Assembly (NCBI GenBank): GCA_011523825.1
Contig: WTFX01000011.1
Coordinates: 1 to 64,000, forward strand
DNA from: Microthrixaceae bacterium
GTDB lineage: Bacteria > Actinomycetota > Acidimicrobiia > Acidimicrobiales > Poriferisodalaceae
Direction of reading: 5' to 3'
DNA: 64,000 nt
The position numbers and the translations under genes were made by a program. A model generated the notes under the pieces. That model ran no database searches. It worked only from the letters and a program-made list of their open reading frames with translations, and had not been told where the DNA came from. Positions 44,995 to 54,038 of this stretch are shown in pieces (position 1 is the first letter of the stretch; every line of letters begins with the position of its first letter).

Positions 44995-47373
44995 ATGTAC
45001 ACCGCGCTCGGCCAGTGGTGCTTCCGGAACCCGTGGCGCGTCTTCGCTGCGTGGCTGGCGCTCGCTGTCGCTGCAGCACTGCTTGCGGGACTTGTGGGGC
45101 CGTCATGGGGCGCAGCGCTGAGCACACCTGATTCGGAAAGCGACCGCGCCGCCGATGTGCTCGACGCCCACTTCGGCGACTTCGGCTCCAACATCAACGG
45201 GTCGATCGTGGTCAAGTCCAGCTCCGGGGTGGACGACCCTGCCGTGCGATCGACGCTCACCGAGTTGTTCGTCACCGTGGATGCCCTCGACGAGGTGACG
45301 GTCAACTCGCCATATGACCGCGGCGGCCGCCAGTTCGTCGCGCAGCAAGGCCCCCATGCGGGGCAGATCGCCGTCGCCGAGGTCCAGATCAGCCGCTCGT
45401 TCAATCTCGACAACGCGGGCGGGCTCGGCGAGCACATCGTCGAGCTCATCGACCGCAGCGGCGTCCGCGAGATCCCGGGTGTCCAGGTGGAACTGGGCGG
45501 CTCGTGGCTCGCCGGCCAGGAGCCTCCCGAGACCGAGGCCATCGGGCTCGCCTTTGCCGTGTTCGTGCTGATCGCCGCCGTCGGCTCGGTGGTCGCCATG
45601 GGCGTGACCGTCGGGACGGCGCTGATCGGTGTCGGCATCGGCGCGCTCACCATCACGATCCTCAGCAACGTGTTCACGGTGCCCGATATCGCGCCGACGC
45701 TCGGGGTGATGATCGGGCTCGGCGTGGGCATCGACTACGCGCTGATCATCCTCAACCGTTATCGAGAATGGGTACGCAGCGGATTCGGGCCGCTGGACGC
45801 CGTCGGTGCAGCGCTGGATTCCGCAGGCCGTTCGGTGCTTTTCGCCGGTGCGACCGTGGTGGTGTCGCTGCTGGGGCTGCTGCTCATGGGCTTGCCCTTT
45901 GTTGCGGGCCTGGGGCTGTCGGCGGCCATCACCGTCTCGATCGTGATGGCGGGTTCGATGACCCTGCTACCCGCCGTGCTGGGGCTGATGCGCAACCGGA
46001 TGGCGACGACCAGGGTGCGCGGCATCCTCGCCGCAGCGCTGGTGTCGGTGGCGCTGCTGGGATTTGGCCTCGGCATCCGCCCGCCGCTGGCCGGGCTGCC
46101 CGCGGCCGCAGCCGTGCTCATTGCAGGGGCCGTCGGCGGCCCGCGCAACCCGTTGAGGCGGATCCTGCATCACCGCCAGCCCAAACCGCTGCGCGCCACC
46201 GCCTGGTACCGGCTCAGCCGGGTCGTGCAGCACCGGGCCTGGCTCTTCGCGCTCGGCGGCACCGCCGTGTTGCTGGTGGCCGCTGCGCCAGTCTTCGCAT
46301 TGCGCCTCGGATTCTCCGACGAGGGCAATTTCCCGCCCGACAGCACCACCCGCAAGGCCTACGACCTCATCGCCGACGGCTTCGGCCCGGGGGCAAATGG
46401 GCCGCTCCTGATCGTCGCCGAGACGTCAGGCAATCAGGACCTGCTCGCACTCTTGGAACTGACCGGCGCGCTGAACCGCACCGATGGCGTCGTGGCTGCC
46501 TCTCCCCCGTTCCCGAGCCCCGACGGCCAGGCGGCGATGATCCGGGTGCTGCCTGCAACCGGTCCGCAGGACGCCGAGACCGAGACGCTCGTCCACACGC
46601 TGCGCGATCAGGTCATCCCGACCGCCATGGACGGCACCGGCGTCGAGGCGCTGGTCGGCGGCACCGTGGCCTTCCAGATCGACTTCAGCGACTACCTGGC
46701 CGGACGCATGCAGATCTTCTTCGGCGCGGTGCTGGGGGCGTCGTTCCTGCTGCTGATGGCCGTGTTCCGCTCGCTGGTGGTGCCGCTCAAGGCGGTCATC
46801 ATGAACATGCTGTCCATCGGCGCGTCCTACGGCGTGCTGGTGGCCATCTTCCAGTGGGGCTGGTTCGGCAGCGTGCTGGGCATCCAGCCGGCGCCGATCG
46901 AGCCGTTCATCCCGATGATGCTGTTCGCTGTGCTCTTCGGGCTGTCGATGGACTACGAGGTCTTCTTGCTGTCACGCATGAAGGAGGAGTACGAGCGCAC
47001 GGGCGATCCGGTCAACTCCGTCGCCGACGGACTTGCCGCGACAGCCCGTGTCATCACGGCAGCGGCGGCCATCATGATCGTGGTCTTCGGCAGCTTCGTG
47101 CTGGAGGAGGAACGGGTCGTCAAGCTGTTCGGCCTAGGCCTGGCCACGGCCATCGCCATCGACGCCACGCTCGTGCGCATGCTCATCGTGCCGTCCACCA
47201 TGGAGTTGCTCGGCGCCCGCAACTGGTGGCTGCCGGCTTGGCTCGACCGCATCATCCCCAACCTGCGTGTCGAAGGCGAACTGCCCGATATCGGGCATGC
47301 CGACGACGAGGACCTTGAATCCGAGCACGTTGTGCAGCCCGAACACGGCGAAGAGCCCGAGCACGCTGGCTGA
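44995..47373 (+). CDS. MMPL/RND-family membrane transporter
   Basis: A 792-residue MMPL-type exporter. It has an N-terminal helix, a soluble domain, a six-helix block, a second soluble domain and a second helix block. Key blocks are IGLGVGIDYALIILNRYREW and its second-half twin FGLSMDYEVFLLSRMKEEYE, which carry the membrane Asp residues of proton coupling. The C-terminal tail after ELPDI (GHADDEDLESEHVVQPEHGEE) differs from the duplicated tail at 53919-54038. MMPL proteins export lipids or small molecules. The duplicated end shows that this gene sits at the edge of an inserted island. Confidence 0.9.
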   Translation: MYTALGQWCFRNPWRVFAAWLALAVAAALLAGLVGPSWGAALSTPDSESDRAADVLDAHFGDFGSNINGSIVVKSSSGVDDPAVRSTLTELFVTVDALDEVTVNSPYDRGGRQFVAQQGPHAGQIAVAEVQISRSFNLDNAGGLGEHIVELIDRSGVREIPGVQVELGGSWLAGQEPPETEAIGLAFAVFVLIAAVGSVVAMGVTVGTALIGVGIGALTITILSNVFTVPDIAPTLGVMIGLGVGIDYALIILNRYREWVRSGFGPLDAVGAALDSAGRSVLFAGATVVVSLLGLLLMGLPFVAGLGLSAAITVSIVMAGSMTLLPAVLGLMRNRMATTRVRGILAAALVSVALLGFGLGIRPPLAGLPAAAAVLIAGAVGGPRNPLRRILHHRQPKPLRATAWYRLSRVVQHRAWLFALGGTAVLLVAAAPVFALRLGFSDEGNFPPDSTTRKAYDLIADGFGPGANGPLLIVAETSGNQDLLALLELTGALNRTDGVVAASPPFPSPDGQAAMIRVLPATGPQDAETETLVHTLRDQVIPTAMDGTGVEALVGGTVAFQIDFSDYLAGRMQIFFGAVLGASFLLLMAVFRSLVVPLKAVIMNMLSIGASYGVLVAIFQWGWFGSVLGIQPAPIEPFIPMMLFAVLFGLSMDYEVFLLSRMKEEYERTGDPVNSVADGLAATARVITAAAAIMIVVFGSFVLEEERVVKLFGLGLATAIAIDATLVRMLIVPSTMELLGARNWWLPAWLDRIIPNLRVEGELPDIGHADDEDLESEHVVQPEHGEEPEHAG
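47207..47303 (+). repeat. MMPL 3'-end repeat, left copy
   Basis: This 97-bp stretch inside the MMPL gene aligns without gaps to 53920-54016, with about eight differences by eye. The first five differences fall on third codon positions and are silent. Confidence 0.85.
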
Positions 47374-47400
47374 ACGCATCGCAGTCAGTCGGCGCTGCCT

Positions 47401-47415
47401 GCGGCCTCAGGCCGC
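47401..47415. terminator. Hairpin after MMPL gene, with short ybaK-end match
   Basis: GCGGCC, TCA, GGCCGC is a perfect stem 28 bp past the MMPL stop. The bases CTCAGGCCGCG (47406-47416) are identical to the stop-codon end of the YbaK-type gene at 54055-54065; similarity ends there, which places the island's left edge near 47417. Confidence 0.5.
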
Positions 47416-47512
47416 GCCGACGCTCATTCTGGATTAGCCGCCGACTCACGCACGAGTGGCCGATTCAGTCGCACCGTTCGGGCGCAAACCATCAGGAGCC
47501 GATGTTCATGCA

Positions 47513-47560
47513 TTTACAGAACTTATATACCTTTTAATGATATTTCATTTTCCCTAGAGT
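47513..47560 (+). promoter_or_regulatory. AT-rich promoter region of the island operon
   Basis: This is by far the most AT-rich stretch of the window. TTTACA (47513-47518) and AATGAT (47536-47541) are 17 nt apart, a sigma-70-like pair. A second candidate -10, TAGAGT, lies at 47555-47560. Either would give a short leader for the gene starting at 47600. Confidence 0.5.
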
Positions 47561-47599
47561 GCAGCCGAATCGAGTAGCCGTGAAGGCAGCAGCAACGCT

Positions 47600-48019
47600 T
47601 TGTTACCTCCGTACCCAAACCGACTCCCGCTGCTGTTGGAGCAAGAGCTGGAGGCAGCGCGCCGAGCCGGTGTGGTTCCAGTCGAGGTCCCCAGCTCTGC
47701 CTTCACGGCGTTGGCAGCGGTAGGCGTCCGCATGATCTTCGTCGTCTCGACGGACAACAAACTCGTGGCGGCACCCCGGCGGCAGCTCGACGAGGACATT
47801 TCACACGCCGTGCTCGCGAATGGAGATCCTGTGCTTGCCGCGGGCGAATTCGATGTGGAAGTCGGTGGATCGGCGATCGTCGTCTCGGCGCTCAACGACA
47901 TGAGCGGCCACTACCAACCAGGTGCCGGCGGCCTCGCGATCGCCCAGGAGGCGCTTGAGGCAGCGGGAATCGGCATTCGTCCCGACGCAGTCACCTCTTA
48001 CGATTGGGAGTCACCATGA
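47600..48019 (+). CDS. Small SGHY-motif protein, first gene of the island operon
   Basis: About 139 residues. I do not recognise a named family. Visible features are FVVSTDNKLVAAPR, then ISHAVLANGDPVLAAGEFDVE and ALNDMSGHYQPGAGG. The pattern of His-x-x-Leu, Ala-Ala-Gly-Glu and Ser-Gly-His-Tyr-x-Pro resembles, from memory, a small domain seen in toxin and conflict proteins. No ATG or GTG is available: the frame is open from 47558 after a stop, so TTG 47600 is the best start, with a weak GAAGG upstream. Its stop overlaps the next ATG (ATGA at 48016-48019), so both are made from one mRNA. Possible roles are toxin, antitoxin or sensor for the large partner. Confidence 0.6.
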   Translation: MLPPYPNRLPLLLEQELEAARRAGVVPVEVPSSAFTALAAVGVRMIFVVSTDNKLVAAPRRQLDEDISHAVLANGDPVLAAGEFDVEVGGSAIVVSALNDMSGHYQPGAGGLAIAQEALEAAGIGIRPDAVTSYDWESP

Positions 48020-51000
48020 GCGCTATCGAAACTATCGCTTCAACCCCGGACGACTCGGCGCGCCAACGACTCGAGGCTGCGTTGGCAGGTGTTGCGCAGG
48101 CGACGAGCTTCTACGACTTCGAGAACGCTTGGATCACGGGGCTGCGAATGGTCTCGGCCTCAGATGGCAACGATGCTCGTGACCGCGTTCTAGTGGCTGC
48201 CGGCGAGCGGCTGCACACGTTTGGAGAACTGCAAGATGACGTTGCGCGGCGGAGCTGGCTTGAGCAGGTTGTCGAAGAGGTACGGCTTCGCAGCGGCGAT
48301 CTGAACAGCGAGCTGGAAGCGGTGGCCGCAGCCGAACTGCGGGAGGCATTCGTTCGCGTTACCAGCGACCTGTCGGAACTGCGGGAAGCAATCGCATCGG
48401 GCGAAACTCTCAACGAGTTCGCTACCCGACGACCGCGCCCGGCATACCGGATCCGTGATCTGGGGCGCATCGCCGACGTCCTGCGCGGCAGCGGCATGTT
48501 GGCGCTCTGCCTTGCCGAGGACTGCGAACTCGCTCGCGACCTCGCACGAGCCATGAAACCCCCCGTTCATCTGGTGCCAACAGTGCCGGAATTGCTGCGA
48601 GTAAGTCGGGATGACTTGATCGGCTGGGCGAAGTCCGGTCGCGGGGACAAGGAGTTCCCGCGACTGGTGCGCAGCCTGATCGCCGAGACCGAGCCATCGG
48701 CGGAGTGGATCGACATGCCGGCTGGCACCGGGACGTCGTCATCTGGCTTGGACGGGATCGTGAGGTGCGCACGCGGCAACCGCTTCGTGCCCGCAGGGAA
48801 ATCAGCGTGGGAACTCACGACGCAACAAGACGGCGTGAAGACGAAGGTGGGTGACGACTACCAGAAGCGAGTCGAGAACTCGACAGCCGACGAGCGTTCA
48901 GAAGTTGCCTACGTAGCCGCCGCGTGCGCCCCGTGGACCAAGCGGCGGTCATTCGAGTCTGAACGCACGGGCGACGATGAATTCGACCGCGTCAGAGCCC
49001 TGAACGTCGACAACCTCGAAGACTGGCTCTCGTGCGCGATCGCCACGACCATCTGGATGCGCGAACAGCTTGGCGAGCCGACTGAGGGCATCGGCCTGCT
49101 GTCCCGCTGGTGGGAGCAGTGGCTGGCGACGACGATTACGCCCTTGGACGAGAATCTCGTGCTCGCTGGTCGAGAGAAAGCAGCCGCCGATTTGCGGGAG
49201 CACTGCGACCAGGGCAGAGGCGTCCTGACGATCGGTGGCCAGGTCCACCGCGACGAGATCATCGCCGTTGTTGCTGCAGCCCTGAGTGCTAGCGATGCCA
49301 CTGCATTGGACCCTGCGCATGTGCTCTACGTGGACAGTCACGACACCGCTGCACGGCTGTTCGCGCAAGAGGCGCTGTCGACTCAGAGGGGCCGGCAAAC
49401 AAACAGCCCGGTGCTCACGATGGTGGTGCCGTCGGCAGAATTCGCGAGGCACTTGCCCGCTGGGAGCCCGCATCGAATGATCGTGCCGACGCCGGGCAGT
49501 CCGCAGGCGGCGATCACACTGAATGCCGTCGATTCGGACGTGGTCGCGAAACGGTTTGAATCGGCAGGATTCGAGCTGCGCGAGGCCCATGAACTCGGCG
49601 GCATAGCTCGCACCAGCTTGATCGCACTCCAACGGCGTCTGGCCAAAGACCCTGCATTGCACACACCTCAATGGGCGAAGGGACACATCGACACTCCGCT
49701 GCGGAGGTGTCTGCTGATCGGCGGCTGGCATGAAGCCCGTGATGGCGACCGCGAGATTATCGAGCACTTGGCCGGCGTTCCCTACGACAAGGCCGTCGAA
49801 ATGCTGCGAGCGCTCGACAGAGCTGACGCACCACTCGCAGTTGTCGATCAACAGTGGTATGGCGTCTCCCCCGCTGACACATGGGTGCTTCTGCGCGACC
49901 AACTCACTTCGGACGACATCAGAGAGTTCGCTGAGTCTGCGCACGCGGTACTCACCGATGCTGACCCGTTGCAGGAGTTGACGGGCGAGGACGCGCTGCG
50001 CGCTCAGATCGACGGAGTCAAGGCCACGTACTCACCTCAGCTCAAGCATGGAATGGCGACGACGCTCGCCCTAGCGGGCAGCCTGCCTCCTTCTGGACCT
50101 GCAGCTGCATCTTCGACATCGGGCATGGCCAAGCACGTCTCCTCGTGGGTTCTGCGATCGGCAATGGACGACCCGACGCCCCGGACGTGGACTGCGCTTG
50201 ATGACGTACTGCCCTTGCTCGCAGAAGCCGATCCTGACGCCGTGCTGCAGGCTCTTCGTAGCTGCCTTGCCGCTCAGCACGCCTTCACGCAGGCGATGTT
50301 CACGGACGGCAGCGTGGTCGGACTCGACTTCGGTCCGTCGTCACCTCATCTTCGAATCCTGAATGCGCTGGAGGTCATCGCCTGGTCGCCGGAGCATCTG
50401 ACAGCTGTCGCTGATGTGCTCGCCCGTTTGGATCATCTCGACCCCGGCGGTCGATATGCGAACCGGCCATCTGCGACGCTGGCGTCGATCATGTGCCCGT
50501 GGATGCCGTACACATCCGCCACGGCCGATGACCGGCTTGCGACCGTGCGGATGTTGCGAAAGTCTCATGGGACAGCCGCTTGGACGCTGATGCTCTCGAT
50601 GCTCCCGAAGCAGCACAGCGTCCAGATGCCCGGAGCGCAACCCAACTACCGCGACTGGCGAGAGGGGAAATCGGCGGTGTCGCAGCGGGAGTACATCGAG
50701 ACGACCACGGCCATCGCCGAAATGCTCGTCGATGACGTGGGTGACGACCCCGATAGGTGGGCGACGCTGATTGGTCACATCAGCGAATTTCCTCCTGACG
50801 CACGTGGGAGGGCATTCGGAGCACTCCGCCGGCTGGCGGACACAGAACCCGCTGAAGGATTCAAATCGAAGGTGTGGCCCAAACTCCGGGAAACCGTAGA
50901 GAGACACCGCCAGTTCAGCGATGCCCACTGGGCGCTTCCAGAGTCTGAGGTGGCACCGTTGGATCGCATCCTGGACTGCCTTCGCCCGGCTGAACACGCC

Positions 51001-52422
51001 ATCTCGTACGGCGATTTGTTCTCATCGAGACGGATCTACATCGACGGCGTGTCGGCGGCGGACGGGTGGAAGGCGTACCGCGAAGCACTTGAGCCCATGC
51101 AATCCGAAGCCGTCGAGAAGATCTTGAGCGATGGAGGCTTGGAGGCAGTCTTCGATTTCGCGGCGACGGTCGACCAGCCTCACCAAGTCGGCAAGGCACT
51201 TGGCCGATGCGATCAGACACTGGACGTTGACGTTCTCGAACGCATGGGCACCGATCTGGAAGCGGTCACTTGGGTCGCACTGGGCTACTTCGGCTGCCGG
51301 TTCGCCGCTCTTGGATGGGAGGGACTGCATCAGCTGCTCTCGGAGAACGACGTGCCGGCGAAGGCCGTCGCTGATCTCATGCGCTCCCCACCTCCCATAG
51401 AGATGCCGTGGACGCGAGTCGATGACCTCGGCACCGACGTCGCCAGCGCGTACTGGGACCGTGTCGGCTACTACGACCTCGGGATTCCCGACGAACTGGG
51501 CCAACCGCTCGAGGTTTGCCGCCGGCTGCGAGAAGCGAAGCGCCTCGGGCTTGCACGCTGGCTGCTCGTGGCTCACGCAGGCGAACACCAATCCGAGACC
51601 GACATCGCCGAAGAGGTGGCCCTCAATCTCGAACAGTGGATCGAGAACCCCGGCGACGACGCCGGCGACACCGAGATGGTGCGATGGGAACTGGCCGCAC
51701 TTCTCAAGGTCCTCGACGCCCATCGAGATCACCTTGGCACCACGCGAGTAGCGATCATCGAGTGGCAGTTTCACCCTCTCCTTCAACATGATCCCGAGTT
51801 CAGCGCGCCAAACCTGTATCGGGAGATGCTGTGCGACCCGGACCTGTTTGTGCAGTTCGTGGAACTCGCCTTCAAGCCCGCGAGTGCCGCGCCGGACGAG
51901 CAGTCGACGCTCACGGCGGCGCAACAACAGATGGCACTCAGCGCCATGGACGTGCTGCGTGAATGGCCCGCATCACAGTTCACCCCGAGCGTTGACGGCG
52001 AGGGCGAGCTAGATGCGGGAGCGCTCAACGAGTGGATTGACGCAACCCGCGAGAAGCTGGCAGCAATCGACCGAGTCGAGATCGGCGACGAAGTCATCGG
52101 TTGGGCACTTGCTTCCTCCCCAGCAGATGCGGGCGACGAGTGGCCGAGCGAATCCGTCCGCGATCTGTTGGAACGACTGCAGAATGACCGCGTTGATCAA
52201 GGATTGGACATCACCATTCGCAACCGACGTGGCGTCACAAGCCGCTCACTCACCGCCGGCGGCGACCAGGAACGTCAACTAGCTCAGAACTACAAGCAAC
52301 AAGCGCAGCGATTCAGAGAGTGGCCGCGAACCGCAGCCATCTTCAACAGCCTGGCCAGCAGCTATGAGGACGACGCGGGCTATCACGACCGCGACGCCGA
52401 AGCTCGCCGCCGAGGTCTGTGA
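48016..52422 (+). CDS. Large defence-type protein with restriction-endonuclease-like N-terminal region and helical-repeat C-terminus
   Basis: 1468 residues, no exact family named. Residues about 240-290 read SSGLDGIVRCARG, FVPAGKSAWELTT and VKTKVGDDYQKRV. Asp246, Glu266 and Lys275/Lys277 follow the order of a PD-(D/E)XK nuclease, though Glu-to-Lys spacing is wider than canonical. Residues about 395-560 look like a degenerate P-loop region: VLTIGGQVHRDEIIAVVAAAL has no GKT/S, and GGIARTSLIALQRRLAKDP and LRRCLLIGGWHEARDGD follow. The rest is mostly helical; the tail QERQLAQNYKQQAQRF then WPRTAAIFNSLASSYEDDA is repeat-like. Proteins of this plan occur in defence islands (recollection). The ATG at 48016 has GGGAG upstream. 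Codon use is less GC-biased than in the neighbours. Confidence 0.65.
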   Translation: MSAIETIASTPDDSARQRLEAALAGVAQATSFYDFENAWITGLRMVSASDGNDARDRVLVAAGERLHTFGELQDDVARRSWLEQVVEEVRLRSGDLNSELEAVAAAELREAFVRVTSDLSELREAIASGETLNEFATRRPRPAYRIRDLGRIADVLRGSGMLALCLAEDCELARDLARAMKPPVHLVPTVPELLRVSRDDLIGWAKSGRGDKEFPRLVRSLIAETEPSAEWIDMPAGTGTSSSGLDGIVRCARGNRFVPAGKSAWELTTQQDGVKTKVGDDYQKRVENSTADERSEVAYVAAACAPWTKRRSFESERTGDDEFDRVRALNVDNLEDWLSCAIATTIWMREQLGEPTEGIGLLSRWWEQWLATTITPLDENLVLAGREKAAADLREHCDQGRGVLTIGGQVHRDEIIAVVAAALSASDATALDPAHVLYVDSHDTAARLFAQEALSTQRGRQTNSPVLTMVVPSAEFARHLPAGSPHRMIVPTPGSPQAAITLNAVDSDVVAKRFESAGFELREAHELGGIARTSLIALQRRLAKDPALHTPQWAKGHIDTPLRRCLLIGGWHEARDGDREIIEHLAGVPYDKAVEMLRALDRADAPLAVVDQQWYGVSPADTWVLLRDQLTSDDIREFAESAHAVLTDADPLQELTGEDALRAQIDGVKATYSPQLKHGMATTLALAGSLPPSGPAAASSTSGMAKHVSSWVLRSAMDDPTPRTWTALDDVLPLLAEADPDAVLQALRSCLAAQHAFTQAMFTDGSVVGLDFGPSSPHLRILNALEVIAWSPEHLTAVADVLARLDHLDPGGRYANRPSATLASIMCPWMPYTSATADDRLATVRMLRKSHGTAAWTLMLSMLPKQHSVQMPGAQPNYRDWREGKSAVSQREYIETTTAIAEMLVDDVGDDPDRWATLIGHISEFPPDARGRAFGALRRLADTEPAEGFKSKVWPKLRETVERHRQFSDAHWALPESEVAPLDRILDCLRPAEHAISYGDLFSSRRIYIDGVSAADGWKAYREALEPMQSEAVEKILSDGGLEAVFDFAATVDQPHQVGKALGRCDQTLDVDVLERMGTDLEAVTWVALGYFGCRFAALGWEGLHQLLSENDVPAKAVADLMRSPPPIEMPWTRVDDLGTDVASAYWDRVGYYDLGIPDELGQPLEVCRRLREAKRLGLARWLLVAHAGEHQSETDIAEEVALNLEQWIENPGDDAGDTEMVRWELAALLKVLDAHRDHLGTTRVAIIEWQFHPLLQHDPEFSAPNLYREMLCDPDLFVQFVELAFKPASAAPDEQSTLTAAQQQMALSAMDVLREWPASQFTPSVDGEGELDAGALNEWIDATREKLAAIDRVEIGDEVIGWALASSPADAGDEWPSESVRDLLERLQNDRVDQGLDITIRNRRGVTSRSLTAGGDQERQLAQNYKQQAQRFREWPRTAAIFNSLASSYEDDAGYHDRDAEARRRGL

Positions 52423-52948
52423 TGACGCGCGCCGGCTGGTTGGTCTATCTGACGGCGGCTCGGGCTCGGACGCATCGGCGAATGCGGTCAAAGGGATAGC
52501 CGAAGCTCTTCTCGATCTTGAGTTCTGGGAGGTTGGCAGGAGGCGCTGACACGTTGTCGGGCGGAGTGATTACTTGCACAGCTTGGTATGGCCGCTGAAC
52601 AGGATGGTGGTCATGGCGCGCCCGCTCGTCCAAGCTCGTCGTCGTCGAGATGCAGCCAGTCGAGGTTCGACGACGGGACCAGCGCCATGCCTACAAAATG
52701 GTCCCTCAAGCCTGGCGGCGCATAGACCATCACCCAAGAAGCCGAGGCTGAGCCGACCATCAGACTGCAACGAACCACCAGACAAACCTCCGGCCCCTCG
52801 ACTTCTCCGACCGGTTCAGTCCGCAGCGTCTCAGACCGTGGCGAAGTCGACGCCTTGGGCACGGCTTGCCTGCATCAAACGTCCCCGAGTCGGTGGAGGA
52901 CCGCGTCGAGCGTACGGCGCAGGCCACAGAGATCGATGGTGAAGTCAC
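52423..52948. other. 526-bp gap with gene remnants
   Basis: No intact gene is seen. The minus strand has short protein-like pieces (for example ending in GMALVPSSNLDWLHLDDDELG near 52611-52700) that I cannot assign. The right end (52830-52935) is a degenerate copy of the YbaK-type gene 3' end. The gap looks like accumulated debris from earlier insertions. Confidence 0.5.
52830..52935 (-). pseudogene. Degenerate fragment of the YbaK-type gene 3' end
   Basis: Aligned to 54055-54160, the first ~45 bases match at about 36 positions by eye (CTCAGACCGTGGCGAAGTCG against CTCAGGCCGCGGCGAAGTCG, then GGCTTGCCTGCA against CGCTTGCCTGCA). Similarity fades further on and frame-breaking indels are present, so it codes for nothing now. 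It ends about where the phosphoribosyltransferase-like gene ends. Confidence 0.6.
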
Positions 52949-53878
52949 TCAGCTATTGCGGGGGAAGAGCGGAGAGAATCCAGAATCGCCCGATCTCGAA
53001 CTCCAGAGAATCGGCGGCGCATTATTCGGAATCGTGCCAGAGAATGTAAGGGGTGTACAGCAATCACCATAGCCCAGCGGTGCACGGGGTTCCGGTTGTT
53101 CTCCGAAACTCCGCAACAGGATTTCTGCATCGTGGGCGTCTTGTTCTGTTTCATAGAAGCCAGAAGCAATGTCAAACGGACCGGGACTATTCTTGATCGG
53201 ACACAAACAGTCCAACACGAATCGATCGCCGAAGAAACCGGTTGCGGCCTTAGAAACCGTGTCGAGTCCATCTTCCATCGCCGCAATCACCACAATATGG
53301 ACCGTCATCTCCTCGGGCAGGCACGGCGCGAAGTCTTCGAGTTGTTGTATCAGAGTTTGACCCGATCCTACGAAGTCATCAAGCACGACTACGTCTGTTA
53401 CGGTTCCATCCGCCAGCTTCCGTAGCTCATTCGGCTCGCTAATGTTCTTCGTGGCTAGTTGTCGCGGGTTCGCCTTCTTGAACGTCCGAGCAACTGCGAG
53501 GCTGCTCTTGTCGATTCCGCCGACATGTGACAGCGCGATTTGCCCGATCGTCCAGGACGAGTGTCGCCGCTTGAGGCGCTGCTGCAAATTCGAGTACGCT
53601 TCTTCAAGCATTCGATGTTCATCGGCTTGGCTAATGAAGTGCATCTTCTGCAAGAATCCAAAGACTAAGCGCTGGTTCCTTGCATCTCCAAACTGTTCCA
53701 AATACTCAAGAATCCGTGTACCCGAGAAGGTGACCCCGCGATACGTCCCGAATCTCTTAGCGAGCTCGTCGGCCTCAGATACCCGGACGCGTTGGGACGT
53801 TCTTTGTGCGACGACCTTCTCAGCTGATGCCAACTCGCTAGAAGAAACAATAATCTCATTCTGGCCACGCTCAAGCAT
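52949..53878 (-). CDS. Phosphoribosyltransferase-like protein of conflict-system type (PRTase-CE-like), possibly 5'-truncated
   Basis: 309 residues from the ATG at 53878. The PRTase signature is TDVVVLDDFVGSGQTLIQQL, with the Asp-Asp and Gly-Ser-Gly-Gln-Thr loop that binds the phosphoribosyl group. N-terminal parts are helical (FGDARNQRLVFGFLQKMHF). The C-terminus, GTIPNNAPPILWSS then GFSPLFPR, matches my recollection of the PRTase-CE family linked to NTP-dependent conflict systems. The open frame continues 126 bases upstream into the MMPL-tail repeat; the codons up to 53918 look like genuine coding, so the original start may have been cut off at that junction. No ribosome site is visible. 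The base composition is clearly lower in GC than the host genes. It is convergent to the 1468-aa gene. Confidence 0.65.
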   Translation of the reverse strand: MLERGQNEIIVSSSELASAEKVVAQRTSQRVRVSEADELAKRFGTYRGVTFSGTRILEYLEQFGDARNQRLVFGFLQKMHFISQADEHRMLEEAYSNLQQRLKRRHSSWTIGQIALSHVGGIDKSSLAVARTFKKANPRQLATKNISEPNELRKLADGTVTDVVVLDDFVGSGQTLIQQLEDFAPCLPEEMTVHIVVIAAMEDGLDTVSKAATGFFGDRFVLDCLCPIKNSPGPFDIASGFYETEQDAHDAEILLRSFGEQPEPRAPLGYGDCCTPLTFSGTIPNNAPPILWSSRSGDSGFSPLFPRNS

Positions 53879-53918
53879 CCAGCGGCCAAATAGCTTGACC
53901 CGTGCTTCCCATGCTCCG

Positions 53919-54038
53919 CTGCTCGGCGCCCGCAACTGGTGGCTGCCGGCCTGGCTCGACCGTATTATCCCCAACCTGCGCGTCGAAGGCGAACTGCCCG
54001 ACATCGAGCGCGCCGAGCAGTCCGACGGAGCTGCCTGA
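53919..54038 (+). pseudogene. Displaced 3' end of the MMPL gene
   Basis: Codes for LLGARNWWLPAWLDRIIPN and onward to LPDIERAEQSDGAA and a stop at 54036-54038, matching the C-terminus of the MMPL protein with a different last tail. The rest of an MMPL gene is absent. The stop lies 17 bp from the YbaK gene end, so this probably marks the original MMPL end before island insertion. Confidence 0.8.
53920..54016 (+). repeat. MMPL 3'-end repeat, right copy
   Basis: Direct repeat of 47207-47303, in the same orientation, about 92% identical by eye over 97 bp. Together the copies bracket the island. Confidence 0.85.

Noticed and set aside
52866..53072. A short plus-strand frame across the right end of the gap
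   Set aside because: It crosses the degenerate YbaK fragment and the PRTase 3' end; no ribosome site or motif.
47417..53918. Insertion sequence or prophage as the cause of the island
   Set aside because: No transposase, integrase, terminal inverted repeats or phage genes were seen. The flanking repeats are copies of host gene ends.
53442..54038. A 198-codon plus-strand frame that ends with the MMPL tail
   Set aside because: Most of it is antisense to the PRTase-like gene. Only the last 40 codons are real MMPL sequence, displaced by insertion.
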